A DNA stretch of 64,000 bases from Isoetes taiwanensis (GCA_021234155.1 JAJEKV010000195.1:124001-188000), one strand, 5' to 3'. Shown: positions 12,888 through 24,371, numbered from the stretch's first letter. A program made the numbers and translations. Notes: generated from the sequence alone by a model not told the origin.

Positions 12888-13550
12888 ATGGTGAACAAAG
12901 AAAAAGGTCGGAAAAGCGAACCCATGGAATCAGAGGGTTTCGTGTTGACCAAATCGGCATGGGAAGATCTCATCCACATGGTACAGGGCGTGCAAACTGA
13001 GGTCACACAGGTCAGAACATTACTGGATAAGGTTGCACAGCTTCAAAGTACTGTGGAGGCATTAACAGTAAGAGTCGAAGAGTTGGAAAATAACAAGCAA
13101 CCAGCCATAGTAGCCGATGCAAGCTTGAAGGATGAGGTGCAGACAATCCTAGCAGAGGAAAGAGAGAAACAAAAGAGGGCATCCCGGGTAAGGTTGATTG
13201 GCATTCCAGAAGAAACAAATGAGGACGTTAAAGCATTGGCAAGTATATTTTGTGACGAACAGCTCCAAATAGATAAATTATCTGTACTGGATGCATGGAG
13301 AACAGGGAAAAAGGTGGAGGGCAAACATAGGCATATCTTGGTGAAATGCAGAGATGAATCGTCCAGGGTGGAAATGCTTAGAGCAGGACCAAACTTGAAG
13401 GGAACTGACTTCCGGGTATGTGAGGATTTAACCTGGCTCCAACTTTCAAAACGTCCAGCAGCATTAGAGGAAGTTAAAGCAGCTAGAGCAGAAGGGAAAT
13501 GGGCTGTCTATAGAAATGGGCAAGTAATCATAAGAGACCGCAAGGAATAG
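12888..13550 (+). CDS. LINE ORF1 protein, coiled coil plus RRM-like (Transposase_22-like)
   Basis: 220 residues starting at ATG 12888. After a charged start, residues ~22-60 form a heptad-like coiled coil (TEVTQVRTLLDKVAQLQSTV, EALTVRVEELENN). Residues ~100-215 match the RNA-binding part of vertebrate-type L1 ORF1 proteins: VRLIGIPEETNED, DAWRTGK, HRHILVKCRDESSRVEMLRA, GTDFRVCEDLTW, RPAALEEVKAARAEGKWAVY. In that family ORF1p trimerises by the coiled coil and coats the element RNA. Unlike the L1 at 58.7 kb it has no DUF4283 domain and no CCHC knuckle. Its TAG stop is followed by the endonuclease in the same frame. The ORF itself is undamaged. Confidence 0.75.
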   Translation: MVNKEKGRKSEPMESEGFVLTKSAWEDLIHMVQGVQTEVTQVRTLLDKVAQLQSTVEALTVRVEELENNKQPAIVADASLKDEVQTILAEEREKQKRASRVRLIGIPEETNEDVKALASIFCDEQLQIDKLSVLDAWRTGKKVEGKHRHILVKCRDESSRVEMLRAGPNLKGTDFRVCEDLTWLQLSKRPAALEEVKAARAEGKWAVYRNGQVIIRDRKE

Positions 13551-16500
13551 GAATGGTTAGGCAGGCAACCAGAGCCTGCCGCAATACGATTTGGCTGTTT
13601 AAATGTTAGAGGCCCCAAAGGCTTGCAAGGTTGTATTTCTATTCTAGATAATAATCAATTAGATGTTTTCTTTGCCATAGAAACATGGGAACACGATACA
13701 CACAGGGTTCTGGTTCTGAAAGAGTATAAGACCTTCTCTGTTTGGAATACTAAACCAAAAAAGGGGCGACCATATGGAGGAATAGCATGCTACATACACA
13801 ACAGTTTGGACAGATCTATCCGTTTAGAATATGAGGACACAGAAGACAAGAATTTTGTGGCCATTCGCATATGCTCTTCTATGTTAGTAGGGGGAAAAGA
13901 TTTAATTGTTGTGGGATGTTATATTTCCTCAGTTGATCAGGAACAACACTTAGCAGCATTGCTCAGACTTGGGTCCTTTGTGTCGAAATGGAAGAATGAT
14001 TCAGATGTTTTGCTGGTAGGAGATTTTAATGCATGGACCGGGGACATCCAATCTAATCAGATATATGTGAATGGTTCGCCTAAGGACTTAGAGGTAATAT
14101 ATCCAGCAGATCAATTCCTTAGAAAGAGCAACCATGGGGAGGTTAATGAAGCAGGACGCCACTTGTTACATTTCTGTGAAGCATTGGATCTGATCATCTA
14201 CAACGGTATCCGACCATGGAAAACTTCGGCTTTACTTATCGAGGCGGACGGATAGGCCAATTTGTCTATTCGATGGTTGATTATCCGATTGGGGCTGCGA
14301 GAATGCTTTGGGCCGATTACACAAGTTTGAGATAGAAGATTTTTGCCCCGAACTGATCATGCACAGTATATGCTTTCAATTGGGAATCAGCCCCAAATCT
14401 GATGCAAAGATGAAACTCCCACGTTTGCCCTACACAAACAATAAGGATGAACAATTTCGAATGCAGGTGGAAGCTGGTCTCCATTCCATTTTCTCTTTTG
14501 CTAACGTGCATACCAAGGCTACATCACTAAACAAATTGTTGATAACATGTGCAAAGAGGGTGTTTGGACAACCTGTAAGCACACATGGTAAGCAGCCTAG
14601 GAATTCATGGTTTGACCAGGAGTTGAAAGAAGCAAAGAAACAAGCTAACACAGTAGAAGGGTTGAGGAAGTACCGCAAGCTGGTTCGAGAGAAAAAGAAG
14701 GAATGGGAACATGTGCAGCAAGAGAAGATGCTCGCTGAATTAGACACTAAGCAATTTTGGAGAAAAATGTCACCTGTAGTGCAACAGATTACTCTCTCAG
14801 ATTTAGACACGTGGCATGCTTATGCCCTCCACTTGTACTCCAAAGGAGCAGATAAGCTACAGCTACCAGAATGTGCTCTCACGCACTTTTGTGTGAGTTC
14901 TGAGGACGTAAAGGAGGGGATCCGTTTGTTACCTAGGGGGAAAGCAAGTGACATTACAGGCTTGGCAGCAGAGCATTTGAAATCTGGCGGTCCAATCTTG
15001 GCAGAAGCTATAGCGCTACTTTTTAACCAAGCAATTATGGAGGGCTTTCCCATTGAATGGACCACTAGTGTTATTCAACCAATTTACAAGCAAGGAAGTG
15101 CGGATGATCCTGGGAATTATCGCACGATTATGATCAGCCCAATCTTAGCGAAACTGTTTGGTAAAGTCTTTGACATAAAACTAACAAAATGGGCAGATGC
15201 AAATGATATCAGGGCAAGAGGCCAAGCAGGCTTTCGCGCAGGATATGGGACGCTTGATCATTTGATCACATTAAGAGCTTTAGTAGAGGAGGCCAAGTCT
15301 AAGAATAAAGCTTTAATTTGCTGCTTCATTGATTTCGCAAAGGCCTTTGATACTGTGCCAAGGCAGAAACTAATGGACAGATTGATAGGTCTTGGGGTGC
15401 CAAAAGAGTGGGTCATAGCGGTTGGAAGGCTTTATCAAAATGTACAAGGAAGAGTGAGAACTCCAATCGGAATGACAGAGGCAATATCCAGTGATGTAGG
15501 CGTGAAGCAAGGCTGCCCACTGTCACCTACCTTATTTGGTTTGTATGTGGACCAACTTGAGAGCTTCCTCCGATCTACTGGTTGCATATTTCCCCGATTG
15601 TATCAGGAATTGGTAGTGCTATTGCTTTTTGCCGATGACCTTTTGCTATCTGCATACACACAAGAAGACATGCACACTCAATTGGCGTAAAGACTTGCTG
15701 ATTTTTGCAATCGGTTTGGCCTAACAGATTAACTTGAATAAGACAAAAAATTGTATGCTTTGGAAGAATGGAGGTTGATGTGACATACCAAGGGGAACGG
15801 ATAGAACAGACCAACTCATACAAATACTTGGGCCATACGATTTATCTTTGGAAGGAGATCTTGGACCCAAGGTGTTGACTCACCAGTATTTCAGCCCGCA
15901 TGGAAGGCTTTTACATGATGCTCAATCACGGAAGACAAGCAAGTGTGTCGCCATGGACAATCTGAAACGCTTGTTCGATGCATTAGTAATGCCGGTAGCC
16001 TTATACTGTTGTTGAACTATGGGGGCCTTCTTTGCCAAAGGGGAAGTGGAATGCATTAGAGCGGATACAAAAACTTGTTGCACATGGTTCTCAAGGTCAA
16101 AAGGTCGGTTACCATATGAGGTCTTGTTACTAGAGAGTGGAGCATATCCGTTGGAAATCCAAGGTGTATGGCAAACCTGCTCGCTATTTAAATAGAAAAG
16201 CGTAAGGTACATCATTAGTAAGTGTGGCAATCAAGGTGTCACCGAATTGGGGAAAGAGGGGAAAACAAGTTGGCATAAAGATATCCATAGATGGTCATCA
16301 CGCTTTGCACCTTACCATGGCTGATTTTGGGAAGGCATTTAAAGAGAAGGCATTTGAGCGGTATGTTCAGTTTTGTGTGAAAAAGAAAGTTGAATATTAT
16401 TTGGCGATTTTAATCTCGAAGCAAAACATGGCATACAATTATACCTTCCGACATAAGGATATGCACCCGGGGATGATAATGGGGGATTGTTCGGATGCGC

Positions 16501-16670
16501 ATGAGCTCACATCATCTCATGATTGAAAGAGGGAGGTGGTTTGGTCTTCCTAGGGAAGCAAGGGTATGTGGATGCGGGCAAGACATAGAAACGAGAATTG
16601 CATGCTATATTTCATTGCCCGGGTTTGAGGCACTTGGGCAAGGTATTCTCGTGTAAACCGAGTAATCGAG
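13551..16670 (+). pseudogene. LINE ORF2: AP endonuclease and reverse transcriptase, disrupted
   Basis: The frame following the ORF1 TAG reads straight into an AP endonuclease (FGCLNVRGPKG, FAIETWEHD, VLLVGDFNAWTGD). A frame change near 14215-14255 separates it from YRGG, SMVDY and the RT frame (14308-15690). The RT shows LPRGKASDITGLAAEHLK, DDPGNYRTIMISPILAKLFG, RGQAGFRAGYGTLDHL, CFIDFAKAFDTVPR, VGVKQGCPLSPTLFG and the catalytic LLLFADDLLLSA. The RT frame stops at TAA 15688-15690, where many more stops follow; a C-terminal motif (VCGCGQDIETRIACY) is still readable near 16560. The element can no longer make a single ORF2 protein. Confidence 0.85.
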
Positions 16671-16809
16671 ACTTTGGTGACTCTTTTCCAAAAATTTTCC
16701 ACAATATGTCAAGTGGCAAAATTTATCAGAGAACTTCTTGCGAGCGTGGAGCTTAATGAAGTACATTAGATGATTTCAAAAGAAGCAATGATGTAATACA
16801 GTAAAGTTT

Positions 16810-16870
16810 GTCCCATGACCTATGGGTCTTTGTTGGACGTAAATAAATTATTATTATTATTATTATTATA
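16810..16870 (+). repeat. LINE 3' hairpin tail and (TTA)n microsatellite
   Basis: GTCCCATGACCTATGGGTC is followed by TTTGTTGGACGTAAATAAA and repeats of TTA. Bases 16817-16828 form GACC-TATG-GGTC. This is the same 3' end as the retroposon copies elsewhere in the window, here attached to a recognisable LINE. Confidence 0.7.
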
Positions 16871-16984
16871 AATTGAAGCTGGTACTAGTTTATGTGCTGT
16901 GTTGGTTTGTATTAGTTTATGAAGCTTGTACTAGTTTATGTGCTGTGTTGGTATTTAAGGATAAGCTGTAATAGCATTTAAAAT

Positions 16985-17132
16985 GACAGCGACAGTGGCG
17001 TGGAAGATAATGAGGGAGAACTTCAGAATGAAGTGGGGCTTAAGAATGAAGCCCAAATTGAGACAAATTTTTTTCAACAGGACGACTTAACACTTTGTTG
17101 TTCCGAAAATTTAGTAGCAGCATTTGTCTGAC
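16985..17132 (+). other. acidic C-terminal coding remnant of MULE
   Basis: One frame reads SDSGVEDNEGELQNEV, then NEAQIETNFFQQDDL, and stops at TGA near 17130. It lies between the nested LINE and the right terminal repeat, so it may be the acidic tail of the transposase or of a second MULE protein. No domain recognised. Confidence 0.3.
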
Positions 17133-17382
17133 GTATTTGTATTGTGGATTACCTTGCTTTCTTCAATCTTATCTTGTAGACTTTGGCATGTCTGTGGTTT
17201 TTCTAGTACCATTTCATTTTTTTGTATTTGCAGATTGCCTTGACTTAGTTTCAACGATTGATGCCACTTGACGTGCAATAAGGCCTCTCCAAGCATAGCA
17301 TCAGTTCCCATGGGTTTGTCATCTGCTAGTGTTTTTGCGGGAAAGGCTTTCACGGCAATCTGCCATGAAAGCCATGAAACCT

Positions 17383-17483
17383 GTTGCCCGTTGCCTGCCC
17401 GAAGGGCATTTTGGGAATTTCGGATTTGATAGGGGCAATTGGGTAATTTACCAATTTCGCAAGGGCATTTCAGTAACTTTCCC
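17383..17483 (-). repeat. right terminal inverted repeat of MULE
   Basis: Inverse copy of 10481-10581, ending GTAACTTTCCC and followed directly by TTGTTTTAA, the second copy of the target duplication. Confidence 0.92.
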
Positions 17484-17578
17484 TTGTTTTAATGTCATAC
17501 CACATTGGCATCATCTCTTCAAACATATGACAATTCACTCTCGAAGATGCATTCACCCATTTTTATTCTTAGCACAAG

Positions 17579-18229
17579 CTAGACATGATGAGACGAGGAA
17601 GACTGTAATCTCTTTAGTCAAATAAGAAGAGAAATCAGGCTTTGCAATGTAGTTCACTAGCAGTGTATCTTTGGTTAAATGTATGATTTTTATTGTTTGC
17701 AGAAACCAAGTGGTCTATACATGTCTTACATGCCCGTTGCACCTATTGGATTATTATTAAGATATTTCATTCTCTAACAAACCTTTCATGTTGACTATAT
17801 TGTTCAATATGTTCGTGAGTGAGCTGAAATGAATAATGTTGCAAAATACCCATAAATAAGCCAATAGTCAATTTATAAGAATGACGCATCAAATGAACAA
17901 CATCCATCATAAACAACATGAACATTGCGATCTTTTTAGTTTGTTCCACTAACAATGCATTTGGTGGCTTGACCAAAGATGTATTGTAGCATATCCATTG
18001 GGGCCTGTATTGATGAAACCACATTTCCATAACAATATCTTCTAGTCTAATAATCTCAATGTAGCATCCTCAACCTGTGATGGAACAAACATAACAATAT
18101 TATGATATTATATAACTAGAGCCACAAGTGCAAATCGTGGAAATACATATGCATCATTAAACCACTCGCTTGAGATTGCCTATTTAATAGTGTTTAGATC
18201 TTTGGCTGTAACATTTTCATGCAAGCAAC
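17579..18229 (-). pseudogene. galactosyltransferase pseudogene, segment 1 (3' flank and C-terminus)
   Basis: Matches 32979-33632, i.e. the 3' flank and last ~125 codons of the intact gene at 33250-34923, with scattered substitutions and a ~70-bp deletion. The deletion removes the part of the gene that encodes HRGFGNWGCSNGYAT. The segment starts at CTAGACATGATGAGACGAGG, the same sequence that follows the pseudogene's other end at 32979, which marks the tandem-duplication boundary. It is cut at ATGCAAGCAAC (18219-18229) by the next insertion. The other pieces are 23123-23268, 24372-24504, 30972-31586 and 32827-32978; joined on paper they cover ~1.7 kb of a 1.77-kb unit. Confidence 0.88.
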
Positions 18230-19500
18230 ATGGAAGGTGTTGCCTCATGGGGAGGCAACCAAGCTTCTTGGTATCTCTATGGGTATTCATGTCTCGATTT
18301 TTTATGCTTGGGATGTCACAATAGAAGGGGTTGCGGAGGCACCTTTTTTGGTGGGATAGTGCTAAACTCTCTATGCCTGGAAGGGTAACAGTTGCCAAGT
18401 ATATCTTAAGCAACACGCATGTTTATATGGCTTCTACACTTACTGCTTCCCAATCAAAGTTTCAGGAGATTGTGGGTGTTATCAAAAACTTTATTTGGGG
18501 AAATGAAGCAGGGTAAAGAATGCACGACCTAAGTGTATAAAACCTAAGTTTGCTGGATGTTTGGACATGATTGACACCCATTAGGCTTTGATCTCAAAAT
18601 TCATTTAAAGGCTTGTCGTGGGTAAGGATGATTCTCCTGGGTTACGACTTATTGTACAGGCTCTTACCCACTGTATTTCTTTTGGTAAAGTGACAGTTAA
18701 GTTTGTTCTTCCATGGAGTCTATTCTATGAGTTGCGGCCTTATCATAATGCTTCTCCAATTTTAAAAGGGTTGTTAGATTCCTGGCACACAGCCAAAACA
18801 TCATTTCACATCAGTCCAGCCGCTTATGCTCAGTTGAATGTACCTTGTTGGTGGATCCCCCTAACTCCTTCCTCTTCAATGGCAGCAGATGTGGTCTTGG
18901 GCGTGGGGTAAGCTACTTCATCCTAAAATGGTAGTTCTTTGGTGGCAGATTCTTCATCGATGTCTTTGAATTAACATGCTTATTCACAAGTTTAACCCTA
19001 GAATATCAAACCAGTGTCCGGTATACAAGCATGAATCTGAGACCATTGAGCATTGCTTCTTCATGTGTATTCACCTCAGACAGGTATGGGATTGGATGTT
19101 CTCGCTTTTTCAAGTTTCATCAACAAGTCAACAAGTGCTCTTGGCAATTTACCCCAACTACTTGGACGGAGTTACAAAGCCAGGCCTTTCATCTTGCAGT
19201 AGGTTGGCTGCTTTGGACTATTTGAAAAAGAGAAGATTAATACTCTTTAAAGGCTTGGATGTGGCAAATAATCGTGTGCTCCAAAAAGCTCAAGGTCACA
19301 TTGCTAAGTCGTACCATTGTTCTTCACTTGCCCCTCGTAAGAGGCGATTGATCTTTGAGGAGTATTTGGATGTGCGCTCTTATGTTTTAAGCAAGTTGCT
19401 TCATTCAATGGGTCTCTGCTTATCCGCTGAAATTTTATTCCCGTTTTTGCACTTATACTTCTTTGTTTAAATAAAGTCTGATGTCCTTCAAAAAAAAAAA
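18230..19500 (+). mobile_element. 5'-truncated L1 LINE, ORF2 C-terminal region with poly(A)
   Basis: Broken frames encode the region after the RT domain of plant L1 elements: KLLGIPMG-like near 18260, then WWDSAKLSMPGRVTVAKYIL and FQEIVGVIKNFIWGNEAG (18331-18516), then a tryptophan-rich segment (18618-18911) and HKFNPRISNQCPVYKHESET with a C/H motif (18976 on). The end is TGTCCTTC followed by ~11 A residues at 19490-19500. Stops interrupt it repeatedly. Its 5' break coincides with the break in the galactosyltransferase pseudogene. Confidence 0.8.
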
Positions 19501-22232
19501 AGGAACCACCAGAGACCACTAGTCTAGGCAACAACCCTACTAGTAGTTCAAGTTGCGTCAGTCAATCCTTGAACATCCTTATCATTCCATACAATAATCG
19601 AGCAGATTACAGATGGTGCATCAAACTATGGTTCAAAAGTCACATTACGTTAGAATTATTCATTAATCTCAATGGTCTAGTTCTATTTACCATGCATTAC
19701 ATGGTCCTATAATGGTTCATCTTCACCTTGTCATCTTCATCTTGTCATGTAGGTTATCAAAATGACGCATGCACATGCACTTACATGCAATCCCTATCTT
19801 TGCATGTACTTCAATTTAACACTTAGCTAGTCCCCAAGCCCATATGAAATATGGGGCAATTTTCCATCTAGATAATGATTTTCACCTATACACCACTCAC
19901 TTTGTATAGTCATTCACTATTAGACAACATATATCCATTCATCTCCTAAATTTAATGTTTAAATTGGAAGCCCTGGCATCAAACCTTGGTCCAATCAGAA
20001 GGGACCACAAGAGCTTATGCCTATATAGTTCAATATACCGTACATTGTTAGCATACATGTATTTTCATGTTTTCTATTCTTTCTTGCATGTATCGCCTTC
20101 TTGTGGAAAAAGTCTCTTTCTTAAGAAACAAGTTACTGGTCAGTGCATGCTTTTGATTTAATCACTTTACCTACCGGCATGTTCAGCAATAAAATCCCAA
20201 TTTCATGGAATATAGGCCATTATTTTATCTATGGAAGGCTCTGTCCTAGAACAGGCATACATTCTGAAATAGAGGTTATTTGTATCTCTCGCTTACATCA
20301 TACATTCACAGATCTCCTACACTTGTAATTCTTGCTAAAACTTGGACAATCATTTTCCAGAAAAAGAGATTTCATTTATCAAATGTTTTTAACAGGATAT
20401 TCTTGGATACTAAGATAACACCAAGTTGGCTGTTGTTTCGCGCTAGAAGAACAGTGATTATACTTAAAAGCATTGCCGTTTGCGAAAATATGTACCTGTG
20501 TGTTTTGGTTTGAACAACCTCGATTATGTGACTGTCTGAAACTTAGATAACACTCTATTGCTAACAATCGACAGAAAATATTATGCAACTATTGTTTTTA
20601 AACCAAATAAACTCAAAATACACTTTTTTTGGGTTTCAAAGCTTGTATCCAGAAGCCTCAGATAACTTCAAGCAATTCTCGTGGGCAGTGCTCTTCACCA
20701 CGCTATGTGATCGATCCATGCAATCTTTTGAGCTAAATCATACCATAATATCAAAACGAGCACAATGAGAGAAGAAGTACCATGTATCTGCAGCCAACCA
20801 TGCATACGTTAGCGATAATCTCAATAACGACACACAAGGGCCAAAAGGTACATTGGGCGCTTCCTGGCTTAACGCCCTTCACCCATTGTACCTTTTTGCT
20901 CTTGATTACTAGAAGCTTACTAAACGAGGTTATTGTGCTATATATTCTAAACGAGGTGTACTCTGGACTACCACAGTCGTCGGATCCGTCGATCGTACGA
21001 CCCAGATCGTATGTTGGAGCCTCTGGGCACCTCTCGTTTTGTTTATGGTCATTTATGATTGGAGGTACCTATGATTTTGAAATATGAAGTACGAGTTCAC
21101 CTAAGGTTTTGAGGAAATATCGAACCTCTATACGGCTTTGCCTAAGATTTTAGAAAATGAAATATGGGGGCTCGAACCTCTACCAAAATAACTCAATGTC
21201 CTAATAAGACTACCTTCACCAATATATCCAATGAGCTAATGTAATTATTTTCTATCTTGAATGTATGTTTTTTTTTATAACAACCCGATTCAATTGTTTT
21301 AGGGATATATGATCTATGGTTTTAGGAACTATCATTTTTATATCCATATCAAATCTCATCTCGCTGGAACCCCCCTATTATTGTGCTACATATTAGGACA
21401 ACAAAGATCAAAGAAGAAAAAATCAAAATCAAAATCCAAGCTTTTACAAATCTGTCACTTGTTATTTGTATAACCTGGATGTTTATACAGTGCCATACTT
21501 GGTCAAATCTGGCTGGTTAACAAGGCAGCAGACCATAAATGCTCCTTACTACACATAAGCTAATAGATGAAGCATCTATGACTATTTATTAGAAAACGGG
21601 CATACAGAATATTAAACTTGGGTACAGGCTTAAAACACTTGCCCCTGTATTTATTGTTCTGTTTTTAGAACTAGAAACAACACCAGTTCAAAGCCCTACA
21701 ATAACAAATACTCCTGTTAGATATTTAGGTTTAGGCCAGCAGTAGTTAGATATCCACAAAATAATCTCAAACATAAACTATAATATTTGAGGCTTAATTT
21801 ATTTATTCACCTGCAATCAGACATGCATAAGCCTTCTTAACTACTTAAGAATGCTATAAGCGCTTCCGTGTAATATGTTCTCATAGCATTTAAGCTATAA
21901 AGTTTAAGCAACTAAACTGTATATATCAATTAAGTTTTCAAGGATAGCACCCAGCCACGAATTTCATTTTAAAGATACTTACACCTCATGTTATTTGATC
22001 AGATAAAGGCTGCAGTAGGATGCAAGATTCTTCCTATAGATATTCACATAGAATAGTAGGAAACATTTTCCATATGTTTGCATTAAGCCATACTTAAAGA
22101 TCCTGTATATTTAAATTCGTTGCTATTAAAAGAGACATGGCCACCTTATCTCTATCAGACTTGGTAAGAACATCTTCTCTATTATCTGTGTAGCTTGCTT
22201 AAGCAAGAAAGACTGTGATGTTTTGTATCATA
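19501..22232. other. unassigned DNA between L1 fragment and pseudogene segment 2
   Basis: No gene recognised. A hairpin lies at 20843-20896 and many short ORFs look random. The block 18230-23122 as a whole interrupts the galactosyltransferase pseudogene, so this DNA arrived after the duplication. Confidence 0.4.
20843..20896. repeat. 15-bp inverted repeat (hairpin)
   Basis: AAAAGGTACATTGGG (20843-20857) pairs with CCCATTGTACCTTTT (20882-20896) with one mismatch; an inner GGGCG/CGCCC pair offers an alternative stem. It is too short to call a MITE; possibly a small foldback. Confidence 0.55.
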
Positions 22233-22676
22233 CCTGGATTTCCTCATCACCTGAGTCTACACCTTTGTCAAACTATGTTTCTGGGACGTAAGGCTCATTG
22301 CTAATATTTTTCCTATAATAACTAGCCTGCTTTCTACTAAATCCTCCATCTCTTTTTGCTACATAACCTCTTGCTCCACCATCACTGTATCCATATTTGG
22401 CTTCATAGCCCCGTCCTCCATTTCTTTTGTCCATTTGTAAAGCTTCCAGTCTACAAATATCCTCCACCAAAGGGGCATCCTATTTTGCTCCGTTTGGAGT
22501 TCTACTTCCTCCTCTGAATTGTGGTTGCCAGACCAATCATCTAAATTGTATTCCATTTCCCAAAGAGGATGACTTATCGAGGAAAATCCCTGCTCATAAA
22601 GGCTGGCTATAGGCAGGAGCAGCAACCCAAGATCGTCGGATTTCCCAAAGGGATTCAACCCTAAATTTTCATTCAA
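22233..22676 (-). pseudogene. unidentified gene fragment with frameshift and nonsense codon
   Basis: On the minus strand an ATG at 22676 opens a convincing protein start (MNENLGLNPFGKSDDLGLLL), then EMEYNLDDWSGNHNSEEEVEL. A frame change near 22470 leads to PLVEDICRLEALQMDKRNGG, a Gly/Tyr-rich stretch (GGRGYEAKYGYSDGGARGY) and RDGGFSRKQASYYRKNISNE. A TAG follows VPET at ~22273, yet the same frame continues (FDKGVDSGDEEIQ) to a splice-donor-like GTATGA near 22232. It looks like the first exon of a real plant gene, now dead. I do not recognise the family. It lies inside the block that interrupts the galactosyltransferase pseudogene. Confidence 0.5.
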
Positions 22677-23122
22677 TAATGATGGTTTCGTACTTCCAAT
22701 GGTTTACCCTTTAGAATTTTTTTTGCGAATTATTTGACATAACCATTAGATCCATAAGATAATACGTAAGCCTACATATTGCTCCAAGATGCCAACTGGG
22801 GTTTTTAACTTGTTATATTTAACTCAGCATTCTTGGCTTTTCTATCATACCTAGATTAGAAAACTAATTTCCAAAAGCCCATATACCTTTTCCACGCCTA
22901 TTTATATATAGCCAGCATGTTGCCCCAAGATGCCACTTGTGTTTTTTCACTGTTGCTTTTAACTCATCCTTTTTTGTTTTTCTATCATACTATGCTTAGC
23001 AAACCAAGTCCTTCCCTAGACAATGGGTTTGCTTAATGTTTGCAAAACCAATGCAATATATTGTTATGCCTTTTATCCTTTGCAAATACATGTTCCAGTA
23101 TATAACATAAAAAAAGGGATTT

Positions 23123-23268
23123 ATGCAGGCAACCTAGATATATATTTGATGTGTTCTCAATCTCTTTTAATATATCTATTACTCCATCCACTCTATCAAA
23201 GTGTCATCACTTTCATGCCATGCTCACAATGAGAAAATATCTTATAAGCTTGAAGGTCATAATGGTCC
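23123..23268 (-). pseudogene. galactosyltransferase pseudogene, segment 2
   Basis: Matches ~33623-33800 of the intact gene (shared blocks CTAGATATATATTTGATGTG, TCACTTTCATG, AAGCTTGAAGGTCATAATGG). The part corresponding to 33722-33745, which encodes the catalytic DDD region, is partly deleted. It starts with ATGCAGGCAAC, a one-mismatch repeat of the last 11 bases of segment 1, and ends at the target duplication ATAATGGTCC. Confidence 0.88.
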
Positions 23269-24371
23269 AAGTGGTCAAAAATGTGGCCGTTCGCGTTTCT
23301 TGGCGCAGGTTTTGCCGCTTGGAACTAGGGCGGTGGCAGGGAGAGAAGTCCGCCCCTCTCCCGTTCCTTCCGGCACTGCTCCAGCCTACTTGAAGATCAA
23401 GGATTCAAGGTGCCGCTAGTGGGGTTTTGCTGAACTTTTTCTTTGGATTTCGGTTCTTCAAAGACAGTCTGGTATTTATCTCTCAGAATTGTTTCAAGGC
23501 GGTCCTTATTATGCCAGTTGCCACTAACGTGGCCCGATTTGCCAAGTTAGTTTTCTTGTTTGTGCAAGAAGCACCGAAAGGGCGTAGAGTCTATAAGGTT
23601 TGGCAGATTTGAAGCAGATGTAAGGAGAGCAATTTAGATGGATAATTTTCTTGGCAGCCTCATCAAATATCGGATCTTTTGAAGGGTTGGCTTTTTCCCC
23701 TTTCCTCTAGCTCTTTCTTTCTAGCAGAAAGGTTTGGAGTAGAATTCTTGGTAAAGAATAGAGTGCTTTGATCTAAAATCTACATGTTCATTGATAATAT
23801 ATGGGACCGTTTGAGATGCCGAGCTAGGGAATTTCTGAACAGGATGACGCTTACATATCTTGAGCCAGATTTCAGAGAGGAGGAGTCTGGTGGCTGGGCT
23901 TTGTGTCTAGCCAACTACAGGCTAACTGTTTCACTTCCCGACAATGCAGCATCTGTTATGATATCATACATCAGTTTGTCATTTTTAATGGTTAATGAAA
24001 CTGCAGGTTTTGTTCAAATTATGGAAGCAGGTGCAGCTTCCTTGATACTCTTCATTTCTTTCTCTTTTCTTCTCTATTCTGGCAAGAGATTTACTTTTGA
24101 GCAATCAAGACTTATCTGCAGTTTTTGGAAAGTTTGTGTTGAGCTCCTGTAGTACTTTATCTAGTTGGGAAGATTGGTTTTAATCATGTAGTACTTGATG
24201 GATAGAAGAAGATGTTGAGAAAGGCTGATTAGTACAGAAGCTACAGATATAAAATCTGATCCATATGGGATCTTAGTGCTTTAACTTTATCTGGTCTATG
24301 AGAGGCCATATGCTGTAATTCTTCCTATCTCTTTAATATAAAATTTCTTTCCTTCAAAAAAAAAAAAAAAA
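23269..24371 (+). mobile_element. poly(A)-tailed retroposed insertion, unidentified
   Basis: About 1.1 kb ending TTTAATATAAAATTTC, then TTTCCTTC and ~17 A residues. It is flanked by ATAATGGTCC at 23259-23268 and 24372-24381, so it was inserted by target-primed reverse transcription. The 3' end resembles the L1 end at 19.49 kb (TCCTTC followed by A). The body has two short ORFs (23427-23612 and 23784-24152) without a known domain. It may be an internally deleted L1 or a processed transcript. Confidence 0.75.

Larger units (their letters stand above)
12776..16881 (+). mobile_element. LINE with coiled-coil ORF1, nested in MULE
   Basis: A ~4.1-kb non-LTR retrotransposon inserted in the 3' part of the MULE. 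Order: leader, ORF1 (12888-13550), endonuclease (13560-14330), reverse transcriptase (14308-15690), decayed C-terminus with a cysteine motif (~16556-16670), hairpin tail and a (TTA)n microsatellite instead of poly(A). The 23-bp sequence starting GTACTAGTTTATGTGCT is present on both sides (12753 and 16882) with one mismatch. It looks like a target duplication, although a further copy near 16929 means it could be an older tandem repeat of the MULE. Confidence 0.85.
10481..17483 (+). mobile_element. Mutator-like element (MULE) with 9-bp target duplication
   Basis: A 7.0-kb DNA transposon bounded by ~101-bp terminal inverted repeats that begin GGGAAA-TTACTGAAATG. The 9 bases on both sides are identical (TTGTTTTAA at 10472-10480 and 17484-17492), the target-duplication size typical of Mutator. 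Inside are a GC-rich leader (10800-11100), a microsatellite-tailed retroposon (~11225-11372), a MuDR-type transposase interrupted by frameshifts (11760-12640), a nested LINE (12776-16881) and an acidic tail near 16990. The repeats differ at only about two positions, so the insertion appears young, yet the transposase is broken; it probably moved with help from an intact relative. It landed about 95 bp beyond the 3' boundary of the duplicated galactosyltransferase copy. Confidence 0.92.
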
